This document shows, piece after piece, positions 7,501 through 14,342 of a DNA stretch of 14,714 bases (positions within the stretch are counted from its first letter, which is position 1; each line of letters starts with the position of its first letter). The position numbers were made by a program, and so were the translations under genes. Under the pieces are notes generated by a model. That model was given only the letters and a program-made list of their open reading frames with translations. It was not told the origin of the DNA and searched no databases. This stretch comes from CAVYGN01 sp964413265 (GTDB lineage: Bacteria; Spirochaetota; Brevinematia; Brevinematales; JAOACQ01): the NCBI GenBank assembly GCA_964413265.1, contig CAYPRX010000019.1, positions 1 to 14,714 on the forward strand, given 5' to 3'.

Positions 7501-7740
7501 TTAAAGCAGTCCAGCGTGCAAAGCTGTATCTCCTTCCTTTACCTACAGCATTGACATTGGCCTTCATTTTGATCAATGCTTTGACAACTTCGGCTTGCCC
7601 CTAATTTGCCGCATAAATCAAAGCAGTCACCCCATTTGCATCCAGAGGCTGGTTTATATCGTCTTAACAACTCCGGATAAAAGAGTCTATCATATTTCAA
7701 AACATCTTTCTAGTCTTAGCCGATATTCTAAGTTGGAATG
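7501..7740 (-). pseudogene. Decayed ankyrin-repeat gene (three in-frame stops, one frameshift)
   Basis: Read on the - strand from about 7740, one frame carries ankyrin text broken by stops. NMIDSFIRSC is followed by TAA (7664-7666), then DDINQPLDANGVTALIYAAN, TAG (7601-7603), and GQAEVVKALIKMKANVNAVG. Near 7525-7545 the frame shifts, and EGDTALHAGLL continues to TAA at 7501-7503. An earlier TGA lies at 7697-7699. GVTALIYAA.xGQAEVVKALI is the textbook ankyrin helix pair, and TALHAGLL starts the next repeat. The TAG falls exactly on a variable position between AAN and GQ, as expected of a point mutation. It is the same strand as, and 28 bases upstream of, the methyltransferase-like gene. The left limit is certain; the right limit is approximate. 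Confidence 0.8.
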
Positions 7741-7958
7741 AGCCGGTTAAGTACGCCCCATTTTTTGAACAGAAAATTAAGTAAATTAAGGTGGAATTTT
7801 GTCGACATATTCACCAAATTTTATTCTATTATTCAGGGATTTCGGACTAGCCGCTCTTCCCATCACTGAAGTCAGATATGTTTTATGGTACAAAAAAAGA
7901 AGATGCAATACTTCCCGAAGTACCCAGTGTCATGGGAAATCCAGGATCAAATATTTTT
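7741..7958. other. Non-coding stretch with no recognised gene
   Basis: This lies between the ankyrin remnant and the promoter of the next gene. It is AT-rich with several short frames. The longest + frame (TTG start at 7799, 64 codons) has no ribosome binding site and no recognisable motif. The one notable item is TTAAGTACGCCCCATTTT at 7747-7764, which resembles a stretch at 10077-10094 (15 of 18 bases alike). Confidence 0.4.
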
Positions 7959-7987
7959 TTGAAATGTCAGGCTGTAAATGTTATAAT
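7959..7987 (+). promoter_or_regulatory. Near-consensus sigma-70 promoter for the TolB-like/beta-barrel gene
   Basis: TTGAAA (7959-7964) is followed by a 17-base spacer and a perfect TATAAT (7982-7987), with TG at 7979-7980 making an extended -10. Transcription would start near 7994 and give a leader of about 39 bases to the ATG at 8033. It is the strongest promoter match in the window. Confidence 0.8.
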
Positions 7988-8032
7988 CTTTGATTTTTGT
8001 GGTAAATTATATATTCCGTTTATTGAGGAATC

Positions 8033-9589
8033 ATGAAAATATATGTATGCTGCCTGGTAGTATCACTGGCCCAGCTCGTTTTAATTTCAGATCTTCATTC
8101 CCTGATGCCGGGAGAGTCGCCGCTTACAAATTCTTCTTCATCATCAATATCCATGCAGTCGATCCTCGTCCTTCCCCTGAGGAATGAAACCGACAAAAAG
8201 AAATACCAGGATTCCGAAGTCGTCCGGTCTATAATCTTCCATTCCCTTTACGAGAACCTGGGACTCATGCCAGATTTCAATGTACTGCCCTTCGATGAAA
8301 GCTCGAATATACCAGCAGACACCGATCTAATCAGGTCTCTTTCCAGGGAAAGAGGAGCCTCCCTCGCTCTATACGGGGACTACAGGTTTACAGGGGATAT
8401 TCAAAACCCCGTTATAGAAATAAGCATGTTCCTGATGGACTCAAGGACCGGTTCACTGCTGATCTCGAAAAACTTATCAACTTCCGGCGGAACGGAAATT
8501 TTCGAAGCGGTTGACAGAATGATGTCGGAATTAATCAGAAAGGTCCTCAATACAGAGTACACCAATTCATACATTGCCTTTAAGGATTTAAGGCCCGGGC
8601 CGGACAGGTTCGATCTCCTGATCAACGGTAAAAAGGCTGAAATGATCGGCTCTGGACGGTTTGATTGCTTGTTAAAGGTATTCCCTGGAATAAATTACAA
8701 TATAAAGCTGGTCAACGAGGCAGGCGGTGCAGTTCTCCTGGACAAGACCCTGAATCTCGCTCCGGGGGAAACGAAATCGGTTACATATGATCCGGCCCCC
8801 TATGGAAATATCGAGGCAGGCCTCAGGGTATCCTATAACTACAGCTTCGACAATTACTTTGTCTCTAATGAAAGCCCGAACATGGAGATTACGAACATTT
8901 CAGAGGTTGGCCACATCGGATTATTCCTGGATTCCGACAATTTCTTCCTGTCAGCTATCGTATTGATTCCCATATACAGTACGAATTATTACACAATTTA
9001 TAACATTGATTCCACTAAATTGTTATCTTCAATGAATACCTATAATGATATCGAGATAGACACGCGCTTCGACTACAGATTCCCGATAAGGCCGTCCGAC
9101 CATCTTTCATTCACACCATTTGTAGGTTTGTCAATTCCTTTTACCATATATACCTCCCCTAATACGAACGGTGACGGCTACTGGTACTACAACAACAATC
9201 TGATAGATCACATTTATATTAACGCCGGTATTTTTTCCGATATGAGGGAAGAGGATATGTCCTTCGTATTCAGGCCCTCTTTCTACTTTCATTACGAGAT
9301 CACGGACCTCTTATTCGACAGTCTTAATCTCAAATCATACTATATTACTCCTCAAAATACTATCGTCTATGCGCCCAGGAACCTGCTGTATGCATACCTC
9401 GAGCTCAGGATCAAATATTACCCTAACGGCTTTGACAATGGTCTCGTGATAGAGCCCTACGTTAATGCATTCTACAATTTCTCAGACCTTCTTTTCCATA
9501 ACAATACTTACTATTTCGACGGGGGAAACTATTATGATGTGGATTTAACACCCAGCATCGGCATAGATATCGGTTTTATTATAAACTGA
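8033..9589 (+). CDS. TolB-like + PEGA-like + C-terminal beta-barrel envelope protein
   Basis: This is an envelope protein of 518 residues with no assignable enzyme activity. Residues 1-24 form a signal peptide. About 42-172 resemble the N-terminal domain of TolB/FlgO/CsgG-like proteins: SILVLPLRNETD, then FNVLPFDES, ALYGDYRF and EISMFLMDSRTGSLLISKNL. About 178-262 resemble a PEGA-type beta domain, with DLLINGKKAEM and PGINYNIKLVNEAGG. From about 266 to the end, alternating polar/aromatic strands (many Tyr, Phe, Asn) look like an outer-membrane beta-barrel closing at IGIDIGFIIN, although the last residue is Asn rather than Phe. GAGGAA at 8025-8030 is the ribosome binding site. It has its own strong promoter and stands alone. 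The domain calls rest on pattern and are weaker than the overall secreted beta-rich reading. Confidence 0.75.
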   Translation: MKIYVCCLVVSLAQLVLISDLHSLMPGESPLTNSSSSSISMQSILVLPLRNETDKKKYQDSEVVRSIIFHSLYENLGLMPDFNVLPFDESSNIPADTDLIRSLSRERGASLALYGDYRFTGDIQNPVIEISMFLMDSRTGSLLISKNLSTSGGTEIFEAVDRMMSELIRKVLNTEYTNSYIAFKDLRPGPDRFDLLINGKKAEMIGSGRFDCLLKVFPGINYNIKLVNEAGGAVLLDKTLNLAPGETKSVTYDPAPYGNIEAGLRVSYNYSFDNYFVSNESPNMEITNISEVGHIGLFLDSDNFFLSAIVLIPIYSTNYYTIYNIDSTKLLSSMNTYNDIEIDTRFDYRFPIRPSDHLSFTPFVGLSIPFTIYTSPNTNGDGYWYYNNNLIDHIYINAGIFSDMREEDMSFVFRPSFYFHYEITDLLFDSLNLKSYYITPQNTIVYAPRNLLYAYLELRIKYYPNGFDNGLVIEPYVNAFYNFSDLLFHNNTYYFDGGNYYDVDLTPSIGIDIGFIIN

Positions 9590-9636
9590 TGATTCAGCTC
9601 TCCTCTATTTCTCTCAAAGCAGAAAAAAATTATTTT

Positions 9637-9672
9637 AATTCCGGCAAATTTATTTGACTGCATCCCGGAATT
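9637..9672 (+). repeat. Hairpin after the beta-barrel gene
   Basis: AATTCCGG (9637-9644) and CCGGAATT (9665-9672) form an 8-bp stem. Inside it, CAAAT/ATTTG forms a smaller stem. It lies 47 bases after the stop of the beta-barrel gene and is probably part of its transcript end. Confidence 0.45.
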
Positions 9673-9677
9673 TAACT

Positions 9678-9700
9678 AATTTTCAAGAAAATTGTTTTTT
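9678..9700 (+). terminator. Probable weak intrinsic terminator
   Basis: AATTTTC (9678-9684) and GAAAATT (9687-9693) form an AT-rich stem with a two-base loop that would open to a larger loop. G plus six T (9694-9700) follow. The low GC content of the stem makes it weak, but together with the hairpin just before it the + strand transcript likely ends here. Confidence 0.5.
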
Positions 9701-9782
9701 ATTTAATAAAATAGCAAATATAAGGGACATATGGCCTGAGCTTCAATATTTCTATTAATGACAAAGATTGAGAGGAGAAGTT

Positions 9783-10076
9783 ATGTTTTTCGATGGAATA
9801 ATAATCGGTTTATCAGCTTTTATAATCATAGGAATTTTTCATCCATTGGTCATCTGGGGTGAATACTATTTTAGTGTATCAATCTGGTTCTTATTTTTAG
9901 TCCTTGGACTGATATTTTGCGGAATTTCCATATTTATCCATAATAACATAATAAGTGCTGTATTGAGTGTGGCTGGTTTTTCATCTTTTTGGAGCATACA
10001 AGAAATTTTCCGTCAGCGGGAAAGGGTTAAAAAAGGATGGTTCCCTGAGAATCCAAAAAGAAAGGATAGAAAATAA
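9783..10076 (+). CDS. DUF4491-type small membrane protein
   Basis: This is a 97-residue membrane protein of unknown function. Three hydrophobic helices are visible at about 5-24, 32-51 and 54-73. The text matches the DUF4491 pattern I know: GLSAFIIIGIFHPLVIWGEYYF near the start, a GLIFCGISIFI helix, and the tail SFWSIQEIFRQRERVKKGWF followed by a basic end. Full family length is reached. The ATG at 9783 is chosen because AGGAG at 9773-9777 lies five bases upstream; a TTG at 9768 in the same frame contains that site and is unlikely. The next gene, a kelch lipoprotein, begins within about 100 bases on the same strand. No function is known for the family, and the context does not suggest one. 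Confidence 0.85.
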   Translation: MFFDGIIIGLSAFIIIGIFHPLVIWGEYYFSVSIWFLFLVLGLIFCGISIFIHNNIISAVLSVAGFSSFWSIQEIFRQRERVKKGWFPENPKRKDRK

Positions 10077-10166
10077 TTAAGCGTGCCCCATTTTAACAAA
10101 GTCTTCAGCGGGCAGGATAAGACTATCAGCCTGATTAAAATGATAAATAGGCAGTGTAAGAATCAA

Positions 10167-11180
10167 ATGAGGAGGCATTATATAAAAAACAGAGTAATTT
10201 TAATCACTTATGCCATAATAATGGTTTTATCAATTACGGCTTGCTCCAATACGAGGGCTACCCTTAGCGGTCCAGTTGCTGGTGCTTACTGGGCTAAGGC
10301 AGATTCAAACTCCCCCTTCTATGCCAGGGGATATCATACCAGTGTAGTTTTTAACGACAAAATATGGATAATAGGGGGTTGGAATGATGCCTACGTTATG
10401 AACGATGTATGGTATTCGTCTGACGGCACGAATTGGACTCAGGCAACAAACGATGCTCAGTTTCTCAAAAGAGCCGGCCATTCAAGCCTGACATTCGATA
10501 ATAAAATGTGGGTCATCGGAGGCAATAGCGGCTACACTATGAACGAGGTATGGTATTCTTCCGATGGAAAAAACTGGACGCCGGCCACATTCGACGCACA
10601 GTTCTCCCGCAGATGCAACCATGCCAGCGTGGTTTTCAACAACAAAATATGGGTCATTGGCGGTGCACTCTCCGGTGGTTATAACCCTTACAACTTTACA
10701 AACGATGTATGGTATTCTTCCGATGGTACAAACTGGACGCAGGCTGCCGCAAATGCACAGTTTGCCGCCCGGGGATATCATACAAGCGTTGTTTTCAATA
10801 ATAAAATGTGGATCATCGGAGGCTGGAATGGCAGCTATAAGATGAACGATGTTTGGTATTCTTCCGACGGAAAAAACTGGACACAGGCCACAGCCAACGC
10901 ACAGTTCCCCGTGAGAGGCAGCCATACAAGCATAGTTTTCAATGACAAAATGTGGGTCATTGGGGGTAATGGCGGTAATATTATGAACGACGTATGGTAT
11001 TCGTCCGACGGAAAAAACTGGATCCAGGCCATAGCCGAGACACAGTTCCCCGGCAGATGCAGCCATACCAGTGTAGTTTTCAATAACAGGATGTGGGTTA
11101 TCGGCGGTGCACTCGCAGGAGGTGAACAACCTGGCACTTATACAAACGATGTGTGGTTTTCTTCCGAGGTTATAAAATAG
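10167..11180 (+). CDS. Six-blade kelch-repeat lipoprotein
   Basis: This is a secreted, lipid-anchored beta-propeller, 337 residues from the ATG at 10167. The n-region RRHYIKNR, a hydrophobic run and the lipobox ITAC put the lipidated Cys at residue 26. Six kelch blades begin at residues 54, 102, 149, 202, 250 and 297. Each has R..H.S.VF...(K/R)(I/M)W.IGG followed by NDVWYSSDG..W. Blades 1-3 and 4-6 have identical spacing (48, 47 and 53 residues) and matching variants, so a three-blade module was duplicated. Such propellers bind proteins or glycans; no galactose-oxidase copper site is apparent. The start is uncertain: in-frame GTG (10083) and ATG (10140) lack ribosome binding sites, while a perfect AGGAGG (10170-10175) lies just inside the gene. 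A possible promoter is TTAACA (10093-10098) with GATAAG (10116-10121). Confidence 0.85.
   Translation: MRRHYIKNRVILITYAIIMVLSITACSNTRATLSGPVAGAYWAKADSNSPFYARGYHTSVVFNDKIWIIGGWNDAYVMNDVWYSSDGTNWTQATNDAQFLKRAGHSSLTFDNKMWVIGGNSGYTMNEVWYSSDGKNWTPATFDAQFSRRCNHASVVFNNKIWVIGGALSGGYNPYNFTNDVWYSSDGTNWTQAAANAQFAARGYHTSVVFNNKMWIIGGWNGSYKMNDVWYSSDGKNWTQATANAQFPVRGSHTSIVFNDKMWVIGGNGGNIMNDVWYSSDGKNWIQAIAETQFPGRCSHTSVVFNNRMWVIGGALAGGEQPGTYTNDVWFSSEVIK
10326..11180 (+). repeat. Tandem duplication of a 444-base three-blade kelch module
   Basis: Copy 1 runs from about 10326 to 10769 and copy 2 from 10770 to 11180 (last blade shortened at its end). Blade pairs 1/4 share RGYHTSVVF and IIGGWN, pairs 2/5 share GGN.G and MN(E/D)VW, and pairs 3/6 share RC.H.SVVFNN and IGGAL.GG plus the longer loop. 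Period and variant order match exactly. Confidence 0.8.
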
Positions 11181-11182
11181 AC

Positions 11183-11213
11183 AAAAGCCCGTGTTACTCA
11201 CCCTGGGCTTTTT
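11183..11213 (+). terminator. Intrinsic terminator of the kelch gene
   Basis: AAAAGCCC (11183-11190) and GGGCTTTT (11205-11212) form an 8-bp stem followed by T residues to 11213. It starts three bases after the kelch stop codon. Because the stem is flanked by A and T runs it may also work on the other strand. Confidence 0.85.
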
Positions 11214-11215
11214 AA

Positions 11216-11246
11216 ACAAAAAAACAGGGAGCACCGAGCTCCCTGT
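11216..11246 (-). terminator. Intrinsic terminator of the Spy/CpxP-like gene (- strand)
   Basis: On the - strand the stem ACAGGGAGC (11246-11238) with GCTCCCTGT (11232-11224) closes the loop TCGGT and runs into a string of T (11224-11218). It is a textbook terminator about 45 bases after the stop of the - strand gene and sits back to back with the kelch terminator. Confidence 0.88.
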
Positions 11247-11291
11247 CAGGAGGAGTATGAAGTTACCTGAATCTATGTAAATGGGGGTAAT

Positions 11292-11777
11292 TTACTGGAA
11301 ATCCTGTTCGCTGAAATCGCATCTCCAATACCTTCTAAGAAATTTCATTTCATCCCTCATTACCAGCAATTTTGCCTGCTGAATAGGCGTAAGAATTGCA
11401 TCCAGTGAATCCCTGAAATTTTTCTGTGCTTCAGCTATCTTAGCATTATCAGCATTTACAGAGCTAAGAAAAGGCCTTATGTCTGCATCTGTAGCTCCGA
11501 TGAAAAGCTTATCCCGCAGATCCATCATGTCTTTAACGTTTGTTTTAATAAGAGGCAGCATATAGGATCTGAAACTTGTAAATAGTAAAGTAACTTTGGT
11601 AACCTGTTCGTCAGTCAAATTCATTTCTTTTTTCATCCTGTTAATCATGAATTCTCCATAATTTTTATCCCAATCCTTATAGATGTCGCCATCTTCAGAA
11701 TAAGCAAGAACATATAAACCAAGAGCTGTTAATACTGAAAGTACTATAAAAGAGCCTCTCCTTACAGAACTTTTCAT
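11292..11777 (-). CDS. Spy/CpxP-like periplasmic protein (LTxxQ motifs)
   Basis: This is a small exported helical protein, 161 residues. Residues 1-26 form a signal peptide: basic MKSSVRR, hydrophobic GSFIVLSVLTALGLYVLA, and a cut near YS. The mature part is mostly amphipathic helix and carries two LTxxQ-type motifs, NLTDEQV (53-59) and LTPIQQAKLL (129-138), which define the Spy/CpxP group of ATP-independent chaperones and envelope-stress sensors. Metal-binding His clusters seen in CnrX-like relatives are missing, so a chaperone-like role is more likely than metal sensing. GGAGG lies seven bases upstream of the ATG. A TATAAT box on the - strand (11809-11804) stands 27 bases upstream but has no good -35. 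The gene is monocistronic, with its own terminator at 11246-11216. Confidence 0.8.
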   Translation of the reverse strand: MKSSVRRGSFIVLSVLTALGLYVLAYSEDGDIYKDWDKNYGEFMINRMKKEMNLTDEQVTKVTLLFTSFRSYMLPLIKTNVKDMMDLRDKLFIGATDADIRPFLSSVNADNAKIAEAQKNFRDSLDAILTPIQQAKLLVMRDEMKFLRRYWRCDFSEQDFQ

Positions 11778-12130
11778 AATTTTTCCTCCACGACAAATCT
11801 CATATTATAAAATTATGAGGATAATTGAAAGAGAAAAGATGCATAGTGTTTATAATTCATTTAATTTTTTCTTCAGAAACACCTATGCTGTCTCACCATC
11901 TTGAATATAACATCAGAAATTACCAGTTACAAGTGAATAAAGCATAAAAATCGATGCTATCAATTTCAAGTTTTTTTTTGCATACTCAGGAATAATTAAT
12001 ATGAAGTATATTGGTATAAAAATGTAACATATACAGGAGATTCCTATTAGGTTTTAAATGGGAAATGCTGATTAACTTGTCTTGGAAGAGGGGAATGATT
12101 ATAATCAAATGCCTGAAGAGGGAAAAAATT
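11778..12130. other. Divergent intergenic region with a hairpin; no gene seen
   Basis: This AT-rich region lies between the Spy-like gene and the divergent radical SAM operon. It holds the - strand TATAAT of the Spy-like gene, inside an imperfect palindrome CTCATA...TATGAG, and a longer hairpin at 11841-11888. A small stem AGCAT/ATGCT follows at 11941-11958. Two in-frame ATG codons at 12065 and 12095 precede the chosen start of the next gene. No + strand promoter with both elements in good form could be found. Confidence 0.4.
11841..11888. repeat. Long hairpin with one bulge in the divergent region
   Basis: GCATAGTGTTT (11841-11851) pairs with AAACACCTATGC (11877-11888) with a single bulged base, leaving a 25-base AT-rich loop. 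It lies about 65 bases upstream of the Spy-like gene start on its upstream side, so it is not a terminator of that gene. A regulatory or attenuator role is only a guess. Confidence 0.4.
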
Positions 12131-12952
12131 ATGATCACCTTACAGAACGGGCTGGAATTATCAGCTGACTCATATCAGGAATCTGGAATATCGAAAGGTA
12201 TTTCAAGGGGTGTTTGTTTCTCTTACAGGGGAAAGAATATAACCGGAGAAGGACTTGGTATTGGAGTCCCGGTAATAAAACAAGGCGGTTTTACATATTT
12301 TTCAAGCTGTTCCTATACGGTAGACCGGCAAGGAAACCGATTAATGAAAAAGTTCTTGATCGATTCGATGCAGGTATGGTATTTCCTGGGTATGAGGTCT
12401 CTTTTTTTTACAAGGCTTTTTGAGAAAGCATCAAATCTATATATGAAAAATGGAATTCTTCAAAAGATTTTTATGCGTCCAGGTATCTTCGATTTTTTAC
12501 TTCGAATAACCGGTTTTAAAACAGTCTTCGAACCAGCGGGTATCCTGGCTACAGCTTATGTAACTTATTTTTTTTCGGGTCAAACAATTCAGATTAAGGG
12601 ACGTATTGAAAAGGAAAAAGGCTTCTTATGCTGGATATATATTCTGAACGAGCTTTCAGCAGAATTTTTAAACGGGGTTGCCGAAACCGGGATTGAAAAG
12701 TCTCTTCCATCGGGCTGGGAAAAATTTAATGGCAGGGCTTATTTTTATAACTTGGAAACTGGAATAACATTTTTGGTTGAAAACTTCAAGAGCCTGCAAT
12801 ATGCTGATGTGTGCACGTACTGGGGAAGGGAAAGGTCGGAAAATCTCAACTGGGCCGGCTTCGAGTTCGAAGCGGATTGCAATGACCTGGAAAACGTGTT
12901 TGATTTCAGTTACGAAATAGAATCGGGGAAAAGGCAGTCAAAATATGAATAA
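12131..12952 (+). CDS. Unrecognised protein coupled to a B12-dependent radical SAM enzyme
   Basis: I do not recognise this 273-residue protein. The N-terminal third is polar and beta-like, with GITGEGLGIGVP-type text (ITGEGLGIGVPV at about 45-56, then GGFTYFSSCSYT). A hydrophobic, helix-prone middle (about 80-150) carries MRSLFFTRLFEKASNLYM and FDFLLRITGFKTVFEPAG. The end is Trp/Tyr/Phe-rich and beta-like, with WAGFEFEADC. There is no signal peptide or clear membrane helix, so it is probably cytoplasmic or membrane-associated. The ATG at 12131 is chosen because GAGGG (12117-12121) lies nine bases upstream; ATG codons at 12065 and 12095 would add 22 or 12 residues. Its stop overlaps the start of the radical SAM gene by eight bases (ATGAATAA), so the two are made together and probably act in one pathway. 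A lipid or other hydrophobic substrate is a guess from composition. Confidence 0.75.
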   Translation: MITLQNGLELSADSYQESGISKGISRGVCFSYRGKNITGEGLGIGVPVIKQGGFTYFSSCSYTVDRQGNRLMKKFLIDSMQVWYFLGMRSLFFTRLFEKASNLYMKNGILQKIFMRPGIFDFLLRITGFKTVFEPAGILATAYVTYFFSGQTIQIKGRIEKEKGFLCWIYILNELSAEFLNGVAETGIEKSLPSGWEKFNGRAYFYNLETGITFLVENFKSLQYADVCTYWGRERSENLNWAGFEFEADCNDLENVFDFSYEIESGKRQSKYE

Positions 12953-14267
12953 AAAAGTCGTTCTCATATATCCTTATTTTTTAACACCGCTCGAATCGCA
13001 CACACTTTTTGCTCCGCTTGGAATTTCATACCTTTCGGCCCAGATAAAAGAAACCGGCATCGATGCCGTGCAGTACGACTGCACGTTTGAAAACTTCACA
13101 GATGCCGTCCAGACAATTACAGGGGGAAACCCCGCTATAGTGGGGATCTACATAATGGTAAGCATGAGTAAAAATGCCCTCAGGCTTCTTGGTGAATTGA
13201 AAAAATGGCTTAAAACCACTCTTTTTGTCTGCGGCGGGCCGCTTCCCACCCTTTATCCGGACCGCTTCGCGCATGATTTCGACGTGGTATTTACAGGCGC
13301 GCAGGACAATAATTTTTCATTTTTTTGCAAAGAATACATATTTAATGCCTGCACCAGGGAGGACTTTCATAAAAAAATGAAATTGACCGCCTACAGAGGC
13401 ATTTACTGCCTGAAAAATAGTTTAAGAATAGTCACAGGCAGCTATAGGCTTTCCGGTTCGGCATTGAATACGCTCCCGCTTCCTGACAGGGAAGGTACGC
13501 AATATAAAAAATACCAGGAATTCTGGAAACATAGGGACGGCAGCAAACCGGCTGTATTAATGACGAGTTATGGATGTCCGTTCGACTGCGAATTCTGCTC
13601 CAAGCCCGTTTATGGTAATGTTCTCGTAAAACGAGATCTTAAAGTTGTCATGCGTGAAATTGGAAACATCAAAAACCTGGGGTTCAATACCCTGTGGATA
13701 GCGGACGACACTTTTACCCTTGATACTGGACGCCTCCGGGAATTCTGCAGACTGATGCTTCAGAATAAAGTCGGGATGAAGTGGTCATGCCTTTCAAGGG
13801 TCAGGCCTATTGACTTCGATTTGGTTCTTCTTATGAAATCCGCAGGGTGTAGTAAGGTTTACCTGGGGCTGGAATCCGGATCGGATGAAACGCTTAAATT
13901 GATGAAAAAAGGCATTACAGTCAGGGAAGGCGAACAGGCAGTCCGGCTCTTCAATTCAGCCGGCATAAAGACGGCAGGGTTTTTTATGGCAGGATATCCG
14001 GGGGAAACGGTTGAAAGGGTTGAAGAGACCCTTTCTCTTGCTCTCGAGCTTCCCCTTGATGAAATTTCAATTTCGGTTCCCTATCCGCTGGCCGGCTCGA
14101 AATTATTTGAAAGGGTCAGCGGGATCGATTACCTTGACGACTGGGAATTTGAAAATGAAATCAAGTTCCTTTACAGGAGCGATTTCGATAATGGTTACCT
14201 GGAAAAGAGGGTGGGAGAGACGCTCGCAAAATTCAATGAAAAAAGAGGCGTGAAGAGTTTCCAGTAG
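12945..14267 (+). CDS. Cobalamin-binding radical SAM protein (class B type)
   Basis: This 440-residue enzyme likely performs a radical S-adenosylmethionine reaction with a cobalamin cofactor, often methylation of an unreactive carbon in this class. The N-terminal Rossmann-like B12 domain covers about 1-135: VVLIYPYFLTP, APLGISYLSAQI, VGIYIMVS and FVCGGPLPTLYPDRF; the usual GE.E box is changed to GAQDN. The radical SAM barrel follows, with the cluster motif SYGCPFDCEFCSK (C211, C215, C218). Later come LWIADDTFTLD, VYLGLESGSDETLKLMKKGI (SAM-binding region) and GFFMAGYPGET. The C-terminal part is short. It is translationally coupled to the preceding unrecognised gene. Family members include BchE-like cyclases, HpnP/HpnR-like hopanoid methylases and antibiotic methyltransferases; nothing in the window selects one. 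No terminator is clear in the 75-base gap to the convergent protease gene. Confidence 0.92.
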   Translation: MNKKVVLIYPYFLTPLESHTLFAPLGISYLSAQIKETGIDAVQYDCTFENFTDAVQTITGGNPAIVGIYIMVSMSKNALRLLGELKKWLKTTLFVCGGPLPTLYPDRFAHDFDVVFTGAQDNNFSFFCKEYIFNACTREDFHKKMKLTAYRGIYCLKNSLRIVTGSYRLSGSALNTLPLPDREGTQYKKYQEFWKHRDGSKPAVLMTSYGCPFDCEFCSKPVYGNVLVKRDLKVVMREIGNIKNLGFNTLWIADDTFTLDTGRLREFCRLMLQNKVGMKWSCLSRVRPIDFDLVLLMKSAGCSKVYLGLESGSDETLKLMKKGITVREGEQAVRLFNSAGIKTAGFFMAGYPGETVERVEETLSLALELPLDEISISVPYPLAGSKLFERVSGIDYLDDWEFENEIKFLYRSDFDNGYLEKRVGETLAKFNEKRGVKSFQ

Positions 14268-14342
14268 AATGCCTCCTGTGGCTGGTGAGGATTTAATATA
14301 TTAAAATCTTTCAGTTTTGGTGGTAATTAGTAACCATCTTCC

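Noticed and set aside
7799..7993. A 64-codon + strand frame starting with TTG
   Set aside because: It has no ribosome binding site, its end runs through the strong promoter at 7959-7987, and its text shows no motif.
10482..11234. A 250-codon - strand frame opposite the kelch gene
   Set aside because: It mirrors the repetitive kelch coding strand, crosses the terminator region and has no ribosome binding site; the + strand gene has a signal peptide and clear blades.
11257..11280. AGGAGG followed by ATG and a seven-codon frame (MKLPESM) after the double terminator
   Set aside because: It is very short, lies after a + strand terminator and has no gene behind it on the same strand to act as a leader for.
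14300..14335. Palindromic AT-rich stretch and TGGT/ACCA in the gap between the radical SAM and caspase-like genes, considered as terminators
   Set aside because: Stems are short or bulged and no T tract follows on either strand.
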